Source: Stemphylium vesicarium (taxonomy: Eukaryota; Ascomycota; Dothideomycetes; Pleosporales; Pleosporaceae). Taken from it: a DNA stretch of 64,000 nucleotides. Location of the stretch: assembly GCA_004380135.1 (NCBI GenBank), contig QXCR01000010.1, forward strand, positions 62,001 through 126,000, written 5' to 3'. A model generated the notes under the pieces. It did not search any database and was not told the origin of the DNA. It worked only from the letters and a program-made list of their open reading frames with translations. This document shows, piece after piece, positions 1-12,024 of this stretch; the stretch's first letter is position 1, and each line of letters starts with the position of its first letter. A program made the translations under genes and the position numbers.

Positions 1-94
1 GAAAGTCCGTGCGCTGCTGACGTAACACAAGTTCATCCTCGCCCGCAGACAGCTGCGCATCGCGACCTAGGACCCCCACTTAAACACCGCGACA

Positions 95-1133
95 ATGGCT
101 TCAGGATACGGAATTGCTGGTGGTACGTACTCTTACTCTCCTCCGGACGACGTAGGAGCTTTTGGTAGGGGCGGAGGCTTTGGAGCGATCGCAATGCCAC
201 TACGAAGAGCGGAACCGGAACGGATGCGGCGGGCGACGACGACCATACCCGATACCGAAGCGACGCAAACGAGGAGTAGAGGAAATATGAGAAGATCGGA
301 TGGAGTGACGGCGGATAGTGGTGAGGGCTTGGGTGAAGAGCCAGGGCTGCTATACCACCATCGCGGACAATCAAGACTTGAAAAGACACCACGGACACGC
401 GGACGATATAGACACGAGCGACCAGAGCACAAACCGCGCACTGCCACCAGGAATATCTATCTGCGATATATCAAGAATTCCGCCAGTCCCAACTACCCGC
501 CCGCCGGCAGCCCTACCCTAAGACCTCCACGCCTCAGCCACATTATCAAAGCTCTCCAAGCCCTCCAATAGCTTCCTCATATCATCCGCCCTCTACCATA
601 CAAACCACCAACTTCAACGCACCAGAATCAGACTAACAAAACCCCTCTAGGCCCATCCCGCTGCTTCCCCTTCTGGCAAGAAGTCCTCGCCTGCTACACG
701 ACAAACACAAACGCAGAGGACGACTCAGGCAAAGCAAAATGCGCCCCAGTTCTTGAAGACTATTACGAGTGTCTGCACCACAAGAAGGAGGTACGTCTTA
801 CAACCCACCTATTCACACATCCACCATCCACTTACCCACCCACTATACATCCCCAAGCCACTTACCCACCTATCCATTCCACATCTCCAAGTCCACCACC
901 CCAAGTACCTCCAGTAAATCAAACCGAAAAACAAACAGAGCTAATATAATTCTTTCTTCCAGGCCGCACGCACCCTCGCCCTCCAAGCCGCCTACCGCAA
1001 AGCCGAAGCCAACATAAAACGCGACGATGCGCCTTCAGCGGGCGAGATAAGGCGTCTGGGTGTGCTGGATGCGCCGCTTGAGGAGAAGAATCTCAAGGCG
1101 AGCAAGTGGTTTCCTCACAAGGAGATTAACTAG
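95..1133 (+). CDS. NADH:ubiquinone oxidoreductase subunit, NDUFS5 type (complex I)
   Basis: Exons 95-122, 651-790 and 963-1133 join to a 112-residue protein. The first exon holds only nine codons and part of a tenth. Exon 2 carries two CX9C motifs (CFPFWQEVLAC and CAPVLEDYYEC), the twin CX9C arrangement of the small intermembrane-space accessory subunit NDUFS5, which is oxidised and folded by the Mia40 pathway and sits on the outer face of the membrane arm of complex I. The C-terminal part is charged and helical. Both introns have GTACGT donors and AG acceptors, and the first has a CTAAC branch site at 632-636. Intron 1 is 528 bp, long for a fungus; intron 2 is 172 bp. The length fits the family. 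Identification rests on the cysteine pattern, the length and the exon fit. Confidence 0.85.
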
Positions 1134-2084
1134 AGAGGATTATCTGCGTCGAAGCAGGAGAGAGGGGAGGGGGAGAGGGATGATGATGGGTAATTTTAGC
1201 CCTGGGTGTATGTAGACATTGAAATGGGAATGCAAATGGAAAAATAAAGCTATGAAGCGAGTGCGAGTGATGTTACACAATTCCTTGTCTGCGGAGCCAA
1301 GCCGACGATGTCGTGGTCATCATCAACACCACTACACTCTTCTCGCCTCTGTTTACTCTATTCACTCTGCCTGCTTCCCCATCTTCCCTTCCCGCCCTCG
1401 ACCTGCAAACAGCAAAATCCCACAATTAATCTCAACCATCGTAATCAGCCATCAGCATCAGCATCATACAGCACAGTCACACAAAACACGCTTCCTCGAC
1501 AATCAAAAGGATAAAGGACATAGGATCGAGGATAAAACGTTTCTCTTTGCAATTCAGACTACAGATATCAGAAAGAAGCAGAGCGAAGAAAGAATAAGCA
1601 TCCATATCATCATACACATCTCTCCCCCACAGTAAAAGACACAGCACCACCACCAACCAACTGCCAACGCCTAGGTCAAAGCTTCATTTACGCGATCGCG
1701 ATCCCGGAAGCGTGATGAGAATGTGTGAATGTGAAAATGAAGCAAATGGATGCTGTCTGTGTAGCGTACAAAACGAAGAATGAAGAAAGACCCCAAACCC
1801 CCGTGGCTAATCAAACAAGAAGACATTCCCCATTCCGTAATCCCCAACCAAGTCCCCCCTGGCATTCCGTTTCCCATTTCCATGTCAAAAAAGCATAACC
1901 GCATCTCACCATCAATATCACCCACGTAACCCCCTCCACCCAGTCATCCATACATCCATCCATCCAGTCGTCCATCCGTCCATCCATCCATCCAGTCGTC
2001 CATCCAGTCGTCCATCCAGTCGTCCATCCAGTCGTCCATCCAGTCATCCGTCCCCATCCCCAAACCACACAAGCACAAGCACGC
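1134..2084. other. Intergenic, convergent 3' ends
   Basis: This stretch separates the convergent NDUFS5-type and forkhead genes and must hold both 3' untranslated regions. It contains the CCATCCAGTCGT tandem array listed separately. Open frames here are short or repeat-derived, and I see no gene. Confidence 0.6.
1941..2053. repeat. Tandem 12-mer array
   Basis: The 12-base unit CAGTCGTCCATC occurs as four perfect head-to-tail copies starting at 1993, 2005, 2017 and 2029. Degenerate CATC-rich copies lie on both sides. It is in the 3' flank of the forkhead gene and is probably length-variable between strains. Confidence 0.9.
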
Positions 2085-4924
2085 CTACATATTTGCCGGC
2101 ACACTCGTTCTAGAAATCTGCGGCGGTGGGGGCGGGGGCGCATGACTCGTCTGCGACTGCAGCGACGGCGAAGGCGTAGTCGAACTCCTTGCCGAAGCGG
2201 CTGCCGCCGCCGCCGCAGCAGCACCAATAATGCCGCTCATACCATGAGCCTGCGCCATACTTCTATGAAACGAGCCGATTTTCTGGAAGCCCCTTTATTG
2301 ATACAAAAACCATGAGTCAGTAAAAATGTTCACATTTTGTTTGTTTTTTACGACGACGCGGAGATGATGAGTGGTAGGGGTGGTGTTGGTTTGAGGAGAA
2401 AATGAGGATGAGGAGGGGGACGAGCAGTGCTGCTGGTATTGTGCTTGTGCTTGTGCCTGTGGTTGTTGAGACGTGGGAGTACGTACTTTGAAAGATCGAA
2501 ACTCTCCTCCTCGGGCTCGGCTTCTTCCTCAAAGCTGGTCAGGCTTGCGCCTCGTACCATGCCGCCGTTACCAACGATGCCAAGGCCGAGACCGTTGACG
2601 TTGCTGTTGGAGCGGGAGCGTTGGCTGCCAATCTCCCGTCGGCTGACGGGGCGAGAGACGGTTCGGCTTGGACTCTCGGGACCAGCGTCTTCGTCATCAT
2701 CGCCCTTTTCTTCGCCGTCCTGATCTTGGTCGTCTTCCGGCTCGGCGCTGTTGTCCAGTAGCATGGGCGGTGAGCTGGGGTGATTGTCTTCATCATCGTC
2801 GCCGTCTTTGAAGTCTGGACGTTGGAGCTTGATGGGGCTGAGCTCAAGAGGTCCCTTGGCAGGCGTACTGGGTAGGTCGACAAATTTCCAGAATGGTGCA
2901 GGGCTGGAAAAGGCCATGTACTGACTCGGCATTTGAGCAGTACTAGGAGGTGCAAGGCGGGGCGCATGCCTGGTGACCAAAGGGGTGACGAGTGCATTGT
3001 TCATGCGGCCTGCGTCGTAGCTGCCATTCATACTATTCGATGCGGCATCAGAGTAGAGGGTCGGTGGCGAGTTTCCAACATCAGTCTTCATACCCGGAAC
3101 GCTCTGCTTGACGGGATCTACACCAGGCGAAGACTCCAGATGGCGCTGAGACTCGTCCTGCTTGATGTAGGTAGGGCCTTGTCCCTCATTGCCTCCGTAC
3201 ACGAGTCGCTTCGCGGGTGTGACAAAACGGTCCTGATCGCGCATGGTGGGCGACTGCTTGATGCCGCCATATGGGCGTGGGCCGCGGTCCGGGGTGTATG
3301 ATTCGTTTGCGACAGGGACGGAAGAAAGTGGAGGCGTTGCGGAACGTGGAGGCGATTTGATGCGGGGAGCATATTGTTGGGGACGGTTGTCACGCTCTAA
3401 AGCACCCACCAGGCGCTCGGTAGCTTGCGACGGGTTTCCAAGGGCAGGCGAACTAGGCCCTGAACCGTCGGGGCGGTATGCAATGTTCATGCCTCCGCCC
3501 TTGCGGGGATTCAGTAGCTGCTTCTTGATGAATTCTTCCTTTTCGTTATCGGCAATCTTCCACTTCATACCCTTTCCCGGCTCGTCTGTGCGGCGTGCAA
3601 CCTTTTCGAAGGACTTGTTCAACGACAAGTTGTGTCGAATGCTGTTCTGCCACCCGCTGTTTGTGTGTCGGAAAAAGGCATAGCGGACTTTGATATAGTC
3701 GTAGATGTTTGCAAGTGTAAGCATCTCCTCTTCACTGCTTAGGATTGCTTGGCCGATGAGCTGAGCGTAGCTGTGGGGTGGCTTCATGTCCTTGGTGGAA
3801 TCCAGACTGTAATCAATGTCGTCTCCGCTGTCTAGGACGACTGATCGCGGAAAGGTAGCGGGCGAGCCTTTGCTACGGGGGTCTTTTTCGGCGCGAAATG
3901 TCATGGGCGTGCCCGGCTGACCGCCCGGAGTAGATGTCATCTGGTTGTAGTAGGCTTGCGAGGATTGGTGTTTGTGGCGGGGGTGCGACGATGGTGGGAA
4001 GGGGTCGTACTGGTCGCGCTTCGGCGTTGGCCCACTGGGATGGGCATGCTGGTGCGACTTTGGCGGCGGGTTTCCATCGTTGTCAGATTCGGCCGCATCT
4101 TCATTCTTGACCTGGCGCCAGAGCATGGAGTGGAAGTGGTCCTCTTGGTTGGCGAGGAGGAAAAGCATCTGTGTGCTCATGATGCTGATACAGATGCCAG
4201 AGTGCAGGGGCGCCCTGTCTCCCCGGATGAGATGGCGGTCGTCCAGCTTGAGGCCATTGCGACTGTTGACTGCAATGTACCACGTCTGGTCTGAAGGCTC
4301 AAAGTTGATCTCGGCGTGCACGCGAGAGATTTGGCGCTCGGGGCCGAGATCAATGTGCACGCCCCAATCCTGACGCTGCGAGTCGCTTGGTGGCAGGCCA
4401 GAGATGTCGGGCTGGGAGCTCTGCGGGTTGGCGCGGCTGTTGGAATCGACGCGGCCAATGCGGACTCGGGTCTCCTGGACGAAGAAGCACCAGTCGCGGG
4501 CAGCGATTTTGGCAAAGGCAGCAATGTTCTTGCCCTCGTTGCGCTGCGACTGCAGATCGTTGGCGTAGTCGATGGCGGCGTTGGGGGTGTAGGCGGGGGT
4601 GCGGAGGGCGGCGATGACAACGTTCTGGCGCTCTATGGGGTCGACGGGATTGTCTGCATCGCCGGCGTTGGGCAGCGTCGTGTTGGAGTCGTTGCTGGCG
4701 ACCGACTCGGTGATGCGGGTACGCGGAGCGTCATTAGCAGCCGAGGCAGCCTCCTGGGTCGAGCCGTTCAACTGTGCGAGTGAGTACAAGTTCGCCGCAA
4801 CACTAGTAGTTGTTGGGCTGCTCACCCGCCTGCGCTTGCGCGAGGGCGTGGCATCTGGCGTGTCGGGATCAGACTGCTGCTGCGCATCTCTGCGCGAGCG
4901 AAGTCCACTGCGGCGGGTCGACAT
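2085..4924 (-). CDS. FHA-forkhead transcription factor (Fkh1/Fkh2 type)
   Basis: Exons 4924-2487 and 2292-2085 join to 881 residues. An FHA phosphopeptide-binding domain spans about residues 145-258, with RIGR at 155, SRVHAEI near 200 and SRNG at 221. A forkhead winged-helix domain spans about 380-475 (KPPHSYAQLIGQAI ... NSIRHNLSLNKSFEKV). A basic stretch near residue 29 may be a nuclear signal. The tail is acidic and serine/proline-rich, and an alanine run and proline run lie in exon 2. FHA plus forkhead is the layout of yeast Fkh1/Fkh2, which control mitotic gene clusters. The 194-bp intron (donor GTACGT at 2486) is inferred because it keeps frame and restores a GFQKIGSFHRSM tail typical of this family. 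Retaining the intron would give an 858-residue form with a different end. The start is the ATG opening MSTRRSGLRSRRD. Confidence 0.93.
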
Positions 4925-6480
4925 GGTGCATGCGCGAGCGAGACTGCAGCGGAGACAAGACGGTCAGCGAAGTTGTTTTTGTGTGCGAGCGTGTCTATGT
5001 CTACGTGTGTATGTGTGTATGTGTGGAATTTATCTATTTGTTTGCGAGCGTCTGAACCGTGGTTGTGGACAGCGAGCCGTGAAGCTGCGAACGAATGGCT
5101 TCCGCCCCACCTGGGACTCGACACACACGCACACGCACACACACACACACACACACACGGGTGAGGGCTGGTGCTTACCGCGAAACGTCGGTATCCGGTT
5201 CCCAATACGATGCGCGCGATACGATGGCTCGTTCGGGAAGTGGTCGTGGCCCAGGGATGAGAAGGAGGCGTGCGGTGCGGTGTTGGGCGGAAGCGTCGTC
5301 GGCGTCGTCGTTGTCGTCGTTTCCAGGTGGTGTTTGTTATTCCACGACGCGACGAAACAGCTAGCGTGGCGTGTGGACAGCTTGAATGGCTCCAATAAGG
5401 CCAGCGACGCGTGCGGGGAGGGCGAGGATGATGACAGTAGTCCGCCCAGACGCGCAAAAAGGTCGGGGATTGCTGCGATGGCTACCTATCGATAGACTGA
5501 TAGAGAGGGCGTGGAGATAGTCGATAGTCGCAGAGCCGCAGAAGGCCCAAGGAGGAGACGAATTACGTCGCCGGGGCTGGGAACTGGATACCCAGCCCGC
5601 GACCGTGCGCGCACACCCAGCCAGCAAGCCCGTCATCAATAATAACGCGCTGACAGGCCACTGTTCAGTGTGGAATACTATCAGACGAGAAAAACTTTCT
5701 CATCCATACATTAACTTTAAATTTGTCGCTGATTTTCCTCGTTTGTCTTCTCTGTGCATCGCGTGTTTACCCTTCCACCAGCCGGACCAAGCACAAACAA
5801 TGACGCTATAAGCCAAAGCGTTCGCATCCCGCCAACACTGATCGCTGCCACCAACGGCCGCCGCCCACACACACACGAACGAGTCGCCAATCGTTGCCCT
5901 ATCCATCGCTTACCTATACTAACGCTGAATCTATTTCCCGCGACTTGTCTGCGCAAAAACACGAACCAAACTCTTGACGTCGTCCCCGCGATTACACATC
6001 TCATCTGCAAATACATCACGCGCACCCTATTAATTTTTTCCCAGCACGCGTTGTTGACTCCATCACGTCATGGCGGAGAGAAGAGCGCCCAACGCCGACA
6101 AACGAGACGCTCCGGCACGGGCTTTTTGCTCGCTCGCTCGCTCCCAGCTTGCCCCTACTTTTTACCCCTCAACTTCACTCAAGCGAAGCGTGGCTGCAAG
6201 GGATTTTCCTCTAGTTCGTCATGACCGTGCGAAAATGGCTTGCTTCAACTATGCTCCACTCGTGAAAAAAAATCTTTATGCAATCGTTCTTCTTCACGGC
6301 ATTGGATACCGATGACCGGTATAATTCAAGTGTGCAAAATCATAATTTCATAATACTAGCTATAATTTCTCTAGCTATCCAGATTAGGAATTGAACATTA
6401 CTATTGCTTGTAACTGAATAAGTGCCATTCCACACTGGCACACCTATCCAAAATCATCCCAGCTACACACTACTCATCGT
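4925..6480. other. Intergenic, upstream of the forkhead gene
   Basis: This 1.55-kb stretch lies between the start of the forkhead gene and the stop codon of the beta-glucosidase gene, both on the minus strand. It probably holds the forkhead promoter and 5' leader and the glucosidase 3' end. Apart from the AC repeat, open frames are short and not protein-like. Confidence 0.55.
5121..5158. repeat. (AC)n microsatellite
   Basis: A run of AC dinucleotides broken by two CG steps, about 200 bp upstream of the forkhead start codon and within its likely 5' leader or promoter. Confidence 0.9.
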
Positions 6481-9400
6481 CTAAGAAGTGAAGTCGCTGG
6501 TGTCGAGCTCAGCCGACAGGGGAAGGTTCCTGGAGCTGGCGCCGACGTGGATGGTCTTGGGGTACTCGGAGACGACCCAGTTCTGGCTGACAGTGTCCCA
6601 GTTGCTAATGTCGCGGCGGGTAATGTCAGCGCGGAAGGTAGTAGACTTGCCGGGCTGGATGCTCAGGCGGTCAAAGGCACGGAGCTGCACCACGGGGTCC
6701 TCGGGGCCACCGAGCGAGATGTAGGCCTGGACGACCTCGTCACCAGGGACCTCACCAGTGTTGGTGATGGTGGCCTCGACGGTGAAGAGAACGTCCCAGA
6801 GCTGAGGGTTACCGCCAGGAGCACCACCAGCCGCGATGCGAGCCTGAGGAGAACCATCAACAGAGCCTTCGGGCCAAGTGTAATCAACACCGTACTCGGG
6901 GTCCATGGATGCCTCCTGAAGGTCCGTCGAGTTGAGGTAGGGGTAGATGTAGGTGGCAGGGCGAACAAAATCGGCGGGGAATTGGTACTCCTCGATGTTC
7001 CGGCTGTAGTTTCCAAGCGTGGGGGCAGCCCTGGTCTGGCCAGAGAAGGGCTCGTAAGCACCAGCCTCGACCTTGCTGACGCTAAGGTCGGAATATTCAA
7101 AAGTGGTGTACGAAAGACCGAAGCCGAACTCGTAGGTAGGCGTGATGTTCTTCTTGTCGAAAGCACGGTAGTCAATGAAGACACCCTCCTCGAAGTTGGC
7201 CTGGGGGCTACCGTTTCCGTTAGTAGGCTCGTAGATGACATCGGGACCGTACTGTTCCTGGGAGGTACCAATGGTGAAGGGAAGCTTGCCACCGGGGTTG
7301 TGGCGGCCGTACAGGATATCGGCGATGGCGTTACCAGACTCTTGGCCGGGAAGACCAGCCCAAAGAATGGCAGTGACGTTCTCGTTGTCCTTCCAGGCGT
7401 CCATGGTGACTACACCAACAGAATGGACAACGACAATCGTGTTGTTGCAAAGGGCGGACACGTTGCGGACAAGAGTGTCTCCATCGTGCCAGACAGTGAG
7501 GTTGTTGCGGTCTCCCATGTTGCCATCGACGGTGATATAGCCTTCACCGGAATCGGCGTTCACGAAGACAATGGAGTGGCTAGCCTGCTGGGCCATGGCC
7601 TGGATCTGGGTGGAGGCGTAGTTGTCGGTGACAGAGGTGAGGACGCCACCGTTGTCGGTAACCTCCCGCTTGATAGCCTCAAGAGGAGTGACAAGGTAGG
7701 TGAAGTCGGCAGTTCCGGAACCCCAGCCCATGGCCAAGGTACCCTCATCGCAGCCACGGTCGGGGCATCCGTTGGGTCCCAATGGGTTCTCACCAGCATC
7801 CTCTCCGAATACAGCGGTCCACTTCTCGTTTCCAGAGAGGGGGAGGACTCCAGAGTTCTTGAGGAGAACAGTAGACTTGGCAGCAGAGCGGCGGATGGAG
7901 CGGAAGTGGTCCATGCGGACATCAATGTGCTGGTTGATGAGCTTGTTGCCGGTCTGAGCAAAGTAGTGCTCGTATCCGTAAGTATCGCGAGACCAGCTGT
8001 CAAAGTTGACTGGGATAGATTCGTCAAGGCCGACGTAGTAGTACGCCGTCATGATACGGACAGCCGCATCGTCGAGACGCCACTGGGGAACGGTGCCGTT
8101 GAGAATGGAAATGGTCAGGTTGGTGCCCCAGAAGGAGTAACCAGAGTTGAAGTCGGTGTCACCCGGCATGGTCATGTCAAGACCGGCCAAGGTAGAAGAA
8201 ACACCAGAGTGCTGGGCATCCCAGTCAGACACGATGAAACCCTGGAAGCCGAGCTCGCCCTTCAGGATGTAGTTCTGGAGGTAAGAGTTCTGGCAGACCT
8301 GCGAGTTGTTGACCTTGTTGTAGGAGCACATGATGGAACCAGTACCAGCGCGAACGGCGTCAGCAAAGGGCCACAGGTAGAGCTCGTGCAGAGTCTTGTC
8401 GTCCAGGTTGGAGCTGAGAGCATCGACGAAGCCGAAGTCCTCGAATTGACCGGGCTGGCGGAAGTGCTCTTGCTCGTTCATGAGGTAGTGCTTGGTGCAA
8501 GCAATGACGCCCGCATCCTGGATACCGCGGACCGTGTCGGCGACTGCGTGACCGGAGAGGACGGGGTCAGGGCTGAAGCCTTCCCAGTTGCGCTGGACCG
8601 GTTTTAGAATGGGACATGATGGAAAAAGATAGATATTAAACTTACACCACCCTTGGGGTGACGGCCGAGAGGGCCAATAGCGGGGCCGAGTTGGACATCG
8701 ACACCCTTTGCACGGTGTTCCTTGCCCATCTCATTTCCACGGCGGTAGAACTCACCGCGGTCCCATGAGGCAGCGATAGTGCCACCGGCGGGGAAAGCCG
8801 ATACATAGTCGGCGAAACGGATTCCAAGAGGGCTGTCCTGCAAGCAGAGGGCGTCGAAGGCAAGGCGAGGAATTGCGCCTACATTGCCGACGCACGACTC
8901 ACTCTGCCATCCGGTGCCGGTGGTGAGGTTGACCTTCTCGATCAGGGTCAACTGGCTAACAAACTCCTTTGCTCGCTCGTAGGCTTTGGACCAGTCGCCA
9001 GTGGTGGGGTCTACCCAACTGTTTTACTGTCAGTCACAGCTCGAAATGTGGTCGCATCTTGACGATGGCGTTCGGGTGCCACTGGCGCGATGGCCGAGGC
9101 TACTGAAGTTCGGTCGGGGTGACGCTCCTTCCCCACAAGGGTCGAAGACATTACGTCTAGCGACTAGGGTCTCGCCAAAAGACGCGGGGAGTGTACGTAC
9201 GGACTTGGGTAGAACGGCGGGCTCTCAGCAAAGTTTAGGGGACTTTCGCTGGTGTCGTTTGTGCCAGGTGAGGTGTCGTTGGTAAACTTGTTTATCGTCA
9301 GCTTAAGCTTGTAAACAATGCTTCGAGAGCCAATTGCCATGCGCGCAAAGGAAGCAGAAGTGCGCTTTCGAACCGCGCATAGTCCGACAGCGTCTCTGCA

Positions 9401-9516
9401 GCTCCGGGAGAAATATCTCGTAGTAAAACTGCCGTGGTGGCGCGGAATTGGGCTTTGTTTGCACGTACCTGGGCGTGGGCAAGGCCCGCCAATAATGCTT
9501 GTGCAAGCCACAGCAT
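6481..9516 (-). CDS. Secreted beta-glucosidase, glycoside hydrolase family 3
   Basis: Exons 9516-9469, 9286-9201, 9018-8646 and 8592-6481 join in frame to 872 residues, the usual size of fungal Bgl1/Cel3A enzymes. Exon 1 encodes just a short signal peptide, MLWLAQALLAGLAHAQ. The mature part opens with the family-typical FYPSPWVDP. The (beta/alpha)8 domain carries GRHPKGGRNWEGFSPDP across the third intron, the KHYLMNEQE segment, and the nucleophile in GFIVSDWDAQH (predicted Asp292). The alpha/beta sandwich domain and a fibronectin III-like C-terminal domain follow. Many N-x-S/T sites fit secretion. The enzyme hydrolyses cellobiose and other beta-glucosides from the non-reducing end, outside the cell. 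Two introns are 182 bp and the third is 54 bp. No break is seen. Confidence 0.96.
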
Positions 9517-9568
9517 GACGTCGGTCTGGTTGGCTGTGGAACGCAGAGAAGAGGTACCGATACACAGT

Positions 9569-9580
9569 AATATATACAAT
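9569..9580 (-). promoter_or_regulatory. TATA-like element of the beta-glucosidase gene
   Basis: On the minus strand the sequence reads ATTGTATATATT, about 55 to 65 bases upstream of the start codon at 9516. The position is plausible for a core promoter, but AT-rich 6-mers are common and this is inference only. Confidence 0.35.
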
Positions 9581-9701
9581 TACTGCAGTACAAAATAAGG
9601 GGCACTCGAATGCGCTGGCAGACACAGTGAAGACAAAATTAGGGGCACCATGGCTGCTTTATTTCTTCTGCTCGCGGAAGCAAGTGACAAGGGCACTGCT
9701 T

Positions 9702-9750
9702 CCCCAGCTACCCGTCCCACCGCTAGCACCATGCGCCGTCACATCCCCAG
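9702..9750 (-). promoter_or_regulatory. Two CreA-like sites upstream of the beta-glucosidase gene
   Basis: CTGGGG occurs twice on the minus strand (9707-9702 and 9750-9745), about 190 and 235 bases upstream of the start codon. It fits the SYGGRG consensus of the carbon catabolite repressor CreA/Cre1, which represses many cellulolytic genes. The consensus is degenerate, so chance matches are frequent. Confidence 0.35.
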
Positions 9751-12024
9751 GCGCAAGCGGGCTGCCTAGGATCCCTCTTTTTGCGGGGATCGCATGAAGA
9801 ACCTGCTGACCCCCGCCCTGCCTACTCCTCAACCACTTGCTGGAGCGCAGCCCGGCCCCTACGCTGTACTTGTTTGGCACTGTATTCTCTTGGAAGCCCC
9901 ATGACCTGGTCCACCATTCAGAAGAAAATTGCCTCGCACATGCAGCGGCCACCGTGTACCCAGGACACCGCACAGGTGCATCACGTCAGGGCACTCCACA
10001 GGGTCGAGGAGGGTCGAAGAGTATTGCTTTCATCCCGTCCCTTCTTTGGCAGGGTATACGGCCGGGGGTTGACCCGCACTCGGCGCGATGCACATCGTCA
10101 TCTCACGTCCATCCTGGACGTGCACATAAGCTCCTCTCCAAAGCCATATCCGACGCCACAAAACCGCCAAACGCAGAGTTGGAGGTGTGTGTGGCGCGCT
10201 ATTTGGCTGGCTTCACCGTACCCAAGACAGGGCAAAGGCACAGGATGCGGGGTCGATGTCGTATACCAGCATTACCTCTGAACTGCGCCTCAGACTTGCA
10301 AGCTCCAGCATCTACACTGTAGTGTCTGCCAAGTTGACCGACACTCCGTTGATTAGTGGGAATCGACCTCGATAGCTCCAATAGCTCCCCGGAGAGATGC
10401 CAGCTATACTCTACGGGCTATCCGCATTATACATTGGCTATACTTCGGCAGAACTTTTTTGGGCACTCCATCCGTCTCGACCTCAACTATGCGTCTAGAC
10501 GGTAGCCGTTGCGTTTGTCACCAAGCAACTAGCAGGCCGCCGCGCACGTTTTAGTGATCTTTTCCACCGGGTGATCTGGTAAGCACCGAGGATATCGGCC
10601 CTAGTCTCTCGTCGAGTGCTCCACCCGGCAGGTGGTACATGCAAAAGTCACTCACGTCACCGATCCCGTCAGACGTATTGACTCCGATGTCGACCCATCT
10701 GTACTACGCTCTTTCCTAGAAGCAGCATCGCGTCCATGCCAACCGGAATTGCGAGCCGTCGGGCAGCCGCTCGGCATGTGATGAGTATGCTACTATGCTT
10801 GACTTGTACTCTGCCTTTCCCCATGTGATCGCGATGGAGATGGAGCAAGTATTGTCTGGACGTCAACATTACGTCGGAGGTACAAAGCGTCTTGTTCTCT
10901 CTCGGTACTCAGGATAGACTTCATCAAGCCTTGGCCACAATTTCGAGAAGACTTGGACTCCGTCTCACTCCACCACATGGTAGCCACATCTTAGCTCAAA
11001 TATGCTTACCAAGGGTGTCGTTGCTTGCTAGAGATGAGAAGAAGCCTAGGTAGCTCTTCGCTGCCCAAAGACTTGGTTTAGGTGACACCCTTGTACCCCG
11101 CATGGAGACGGCTCGCTAGGGCCATTTTCGAGAACTCCACACTTTGCGCCTCGTGAACTTCAAAGTTTGCCTGAGGCAGATACATGGCTGTTGAAAATGC
11201 GATTTCTGCCCAACTCATCACAAAAACTCTCGAATTTCGTGCCCTTTAAGCTCTAGCTGAAACCACTTTGTAAACCTTGGGCACGGTGCCAATGTGTGTA
11301 AAGTTCCCCGGCTCTAATCTAGGCACAGTAATGACCTTGGAATCACCCAATGCTCCGATTATGCCGAAACGTCCTCACGGCTTCTTGGGTCAGGTCAGAT
11401 TTCGCACGCTATAACTTTAAATAGATCAAATTCGGTGTTACGACGACTTCGGCAGCTGTTCGTCGCCCTTTTTATTTTCGGACCTAAAGCGGAAGCGGAA
11501 GGAGTTCTACGGTGCACAGACCTGCGGCAACTTCGACATCAACGTCTTCCACCCCGTAGGCGTCTTTTGCGTAAGACTTCACATGTACTTCTTTCGTTTG
11601 CGACCATCGAAAGGGCGAAAGGCGTTCACTCGTTCGTACCCCGTCCATGTCATCAAGCTCACAGGCTGGGTAGTGTGGCCAATGGGTGGAACGCGATCTC
11701 TCGGGCGCCGCTCAGCCTCATCATGTTTCCCCAGGAGTACTCAACAATCGAAGACCAGTAAGAGGTAACCTGGATCCATCTCCAGGCATAGCAGCGTCAT
11801 AATAGCTAGAGTGCGCATCGTTGTTGTGAGCTATGTTGAGGATGGTCGGCTTGAGCCAATGATTCTCAACGCCGCAAGGCAGCCTGCAGGCAGCCACGCC
11901 TTTCTTTGAGTCAACAGCCTTCTCTTGAGTCAACCTTTTCGTATTCCTCCAGACGTATCTCGTCTTATAAGCCGCCCTCTCTATTTAAATCGTTTAATCA
12001 GTAGTCATACCCTTCATCTCCATT

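Larger units (their letters stand above)
9517..12024. other. Intergenic between divergent genes
   Basis: This 2.5-kb stretch separates the divergent beta-glucosidase and RBR ligase genes and must contain both promoters. Open frames of 60-166 codons occur, but their translations are low-order and lack recognisable domains. I see no supported gene. Confidence 0.55.

Noticed and set aside
6547..8607. 686-codon plus-strand open frame opposite the beta-glucosidase
   Set aside because: It lies exactly antisense to exon 4 of a clear GH3 gene with biased codon use, which leaves the opposite strand free of stops. The translation is Val/Asp-rich and has no domain.
10586..10599. 14-mer CCGAGGATATCGGC shared with 42505-42518
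   Set aside because: Several exact 14-mer matches are expected by chance in a 64-kb window, and the flanks do not align.
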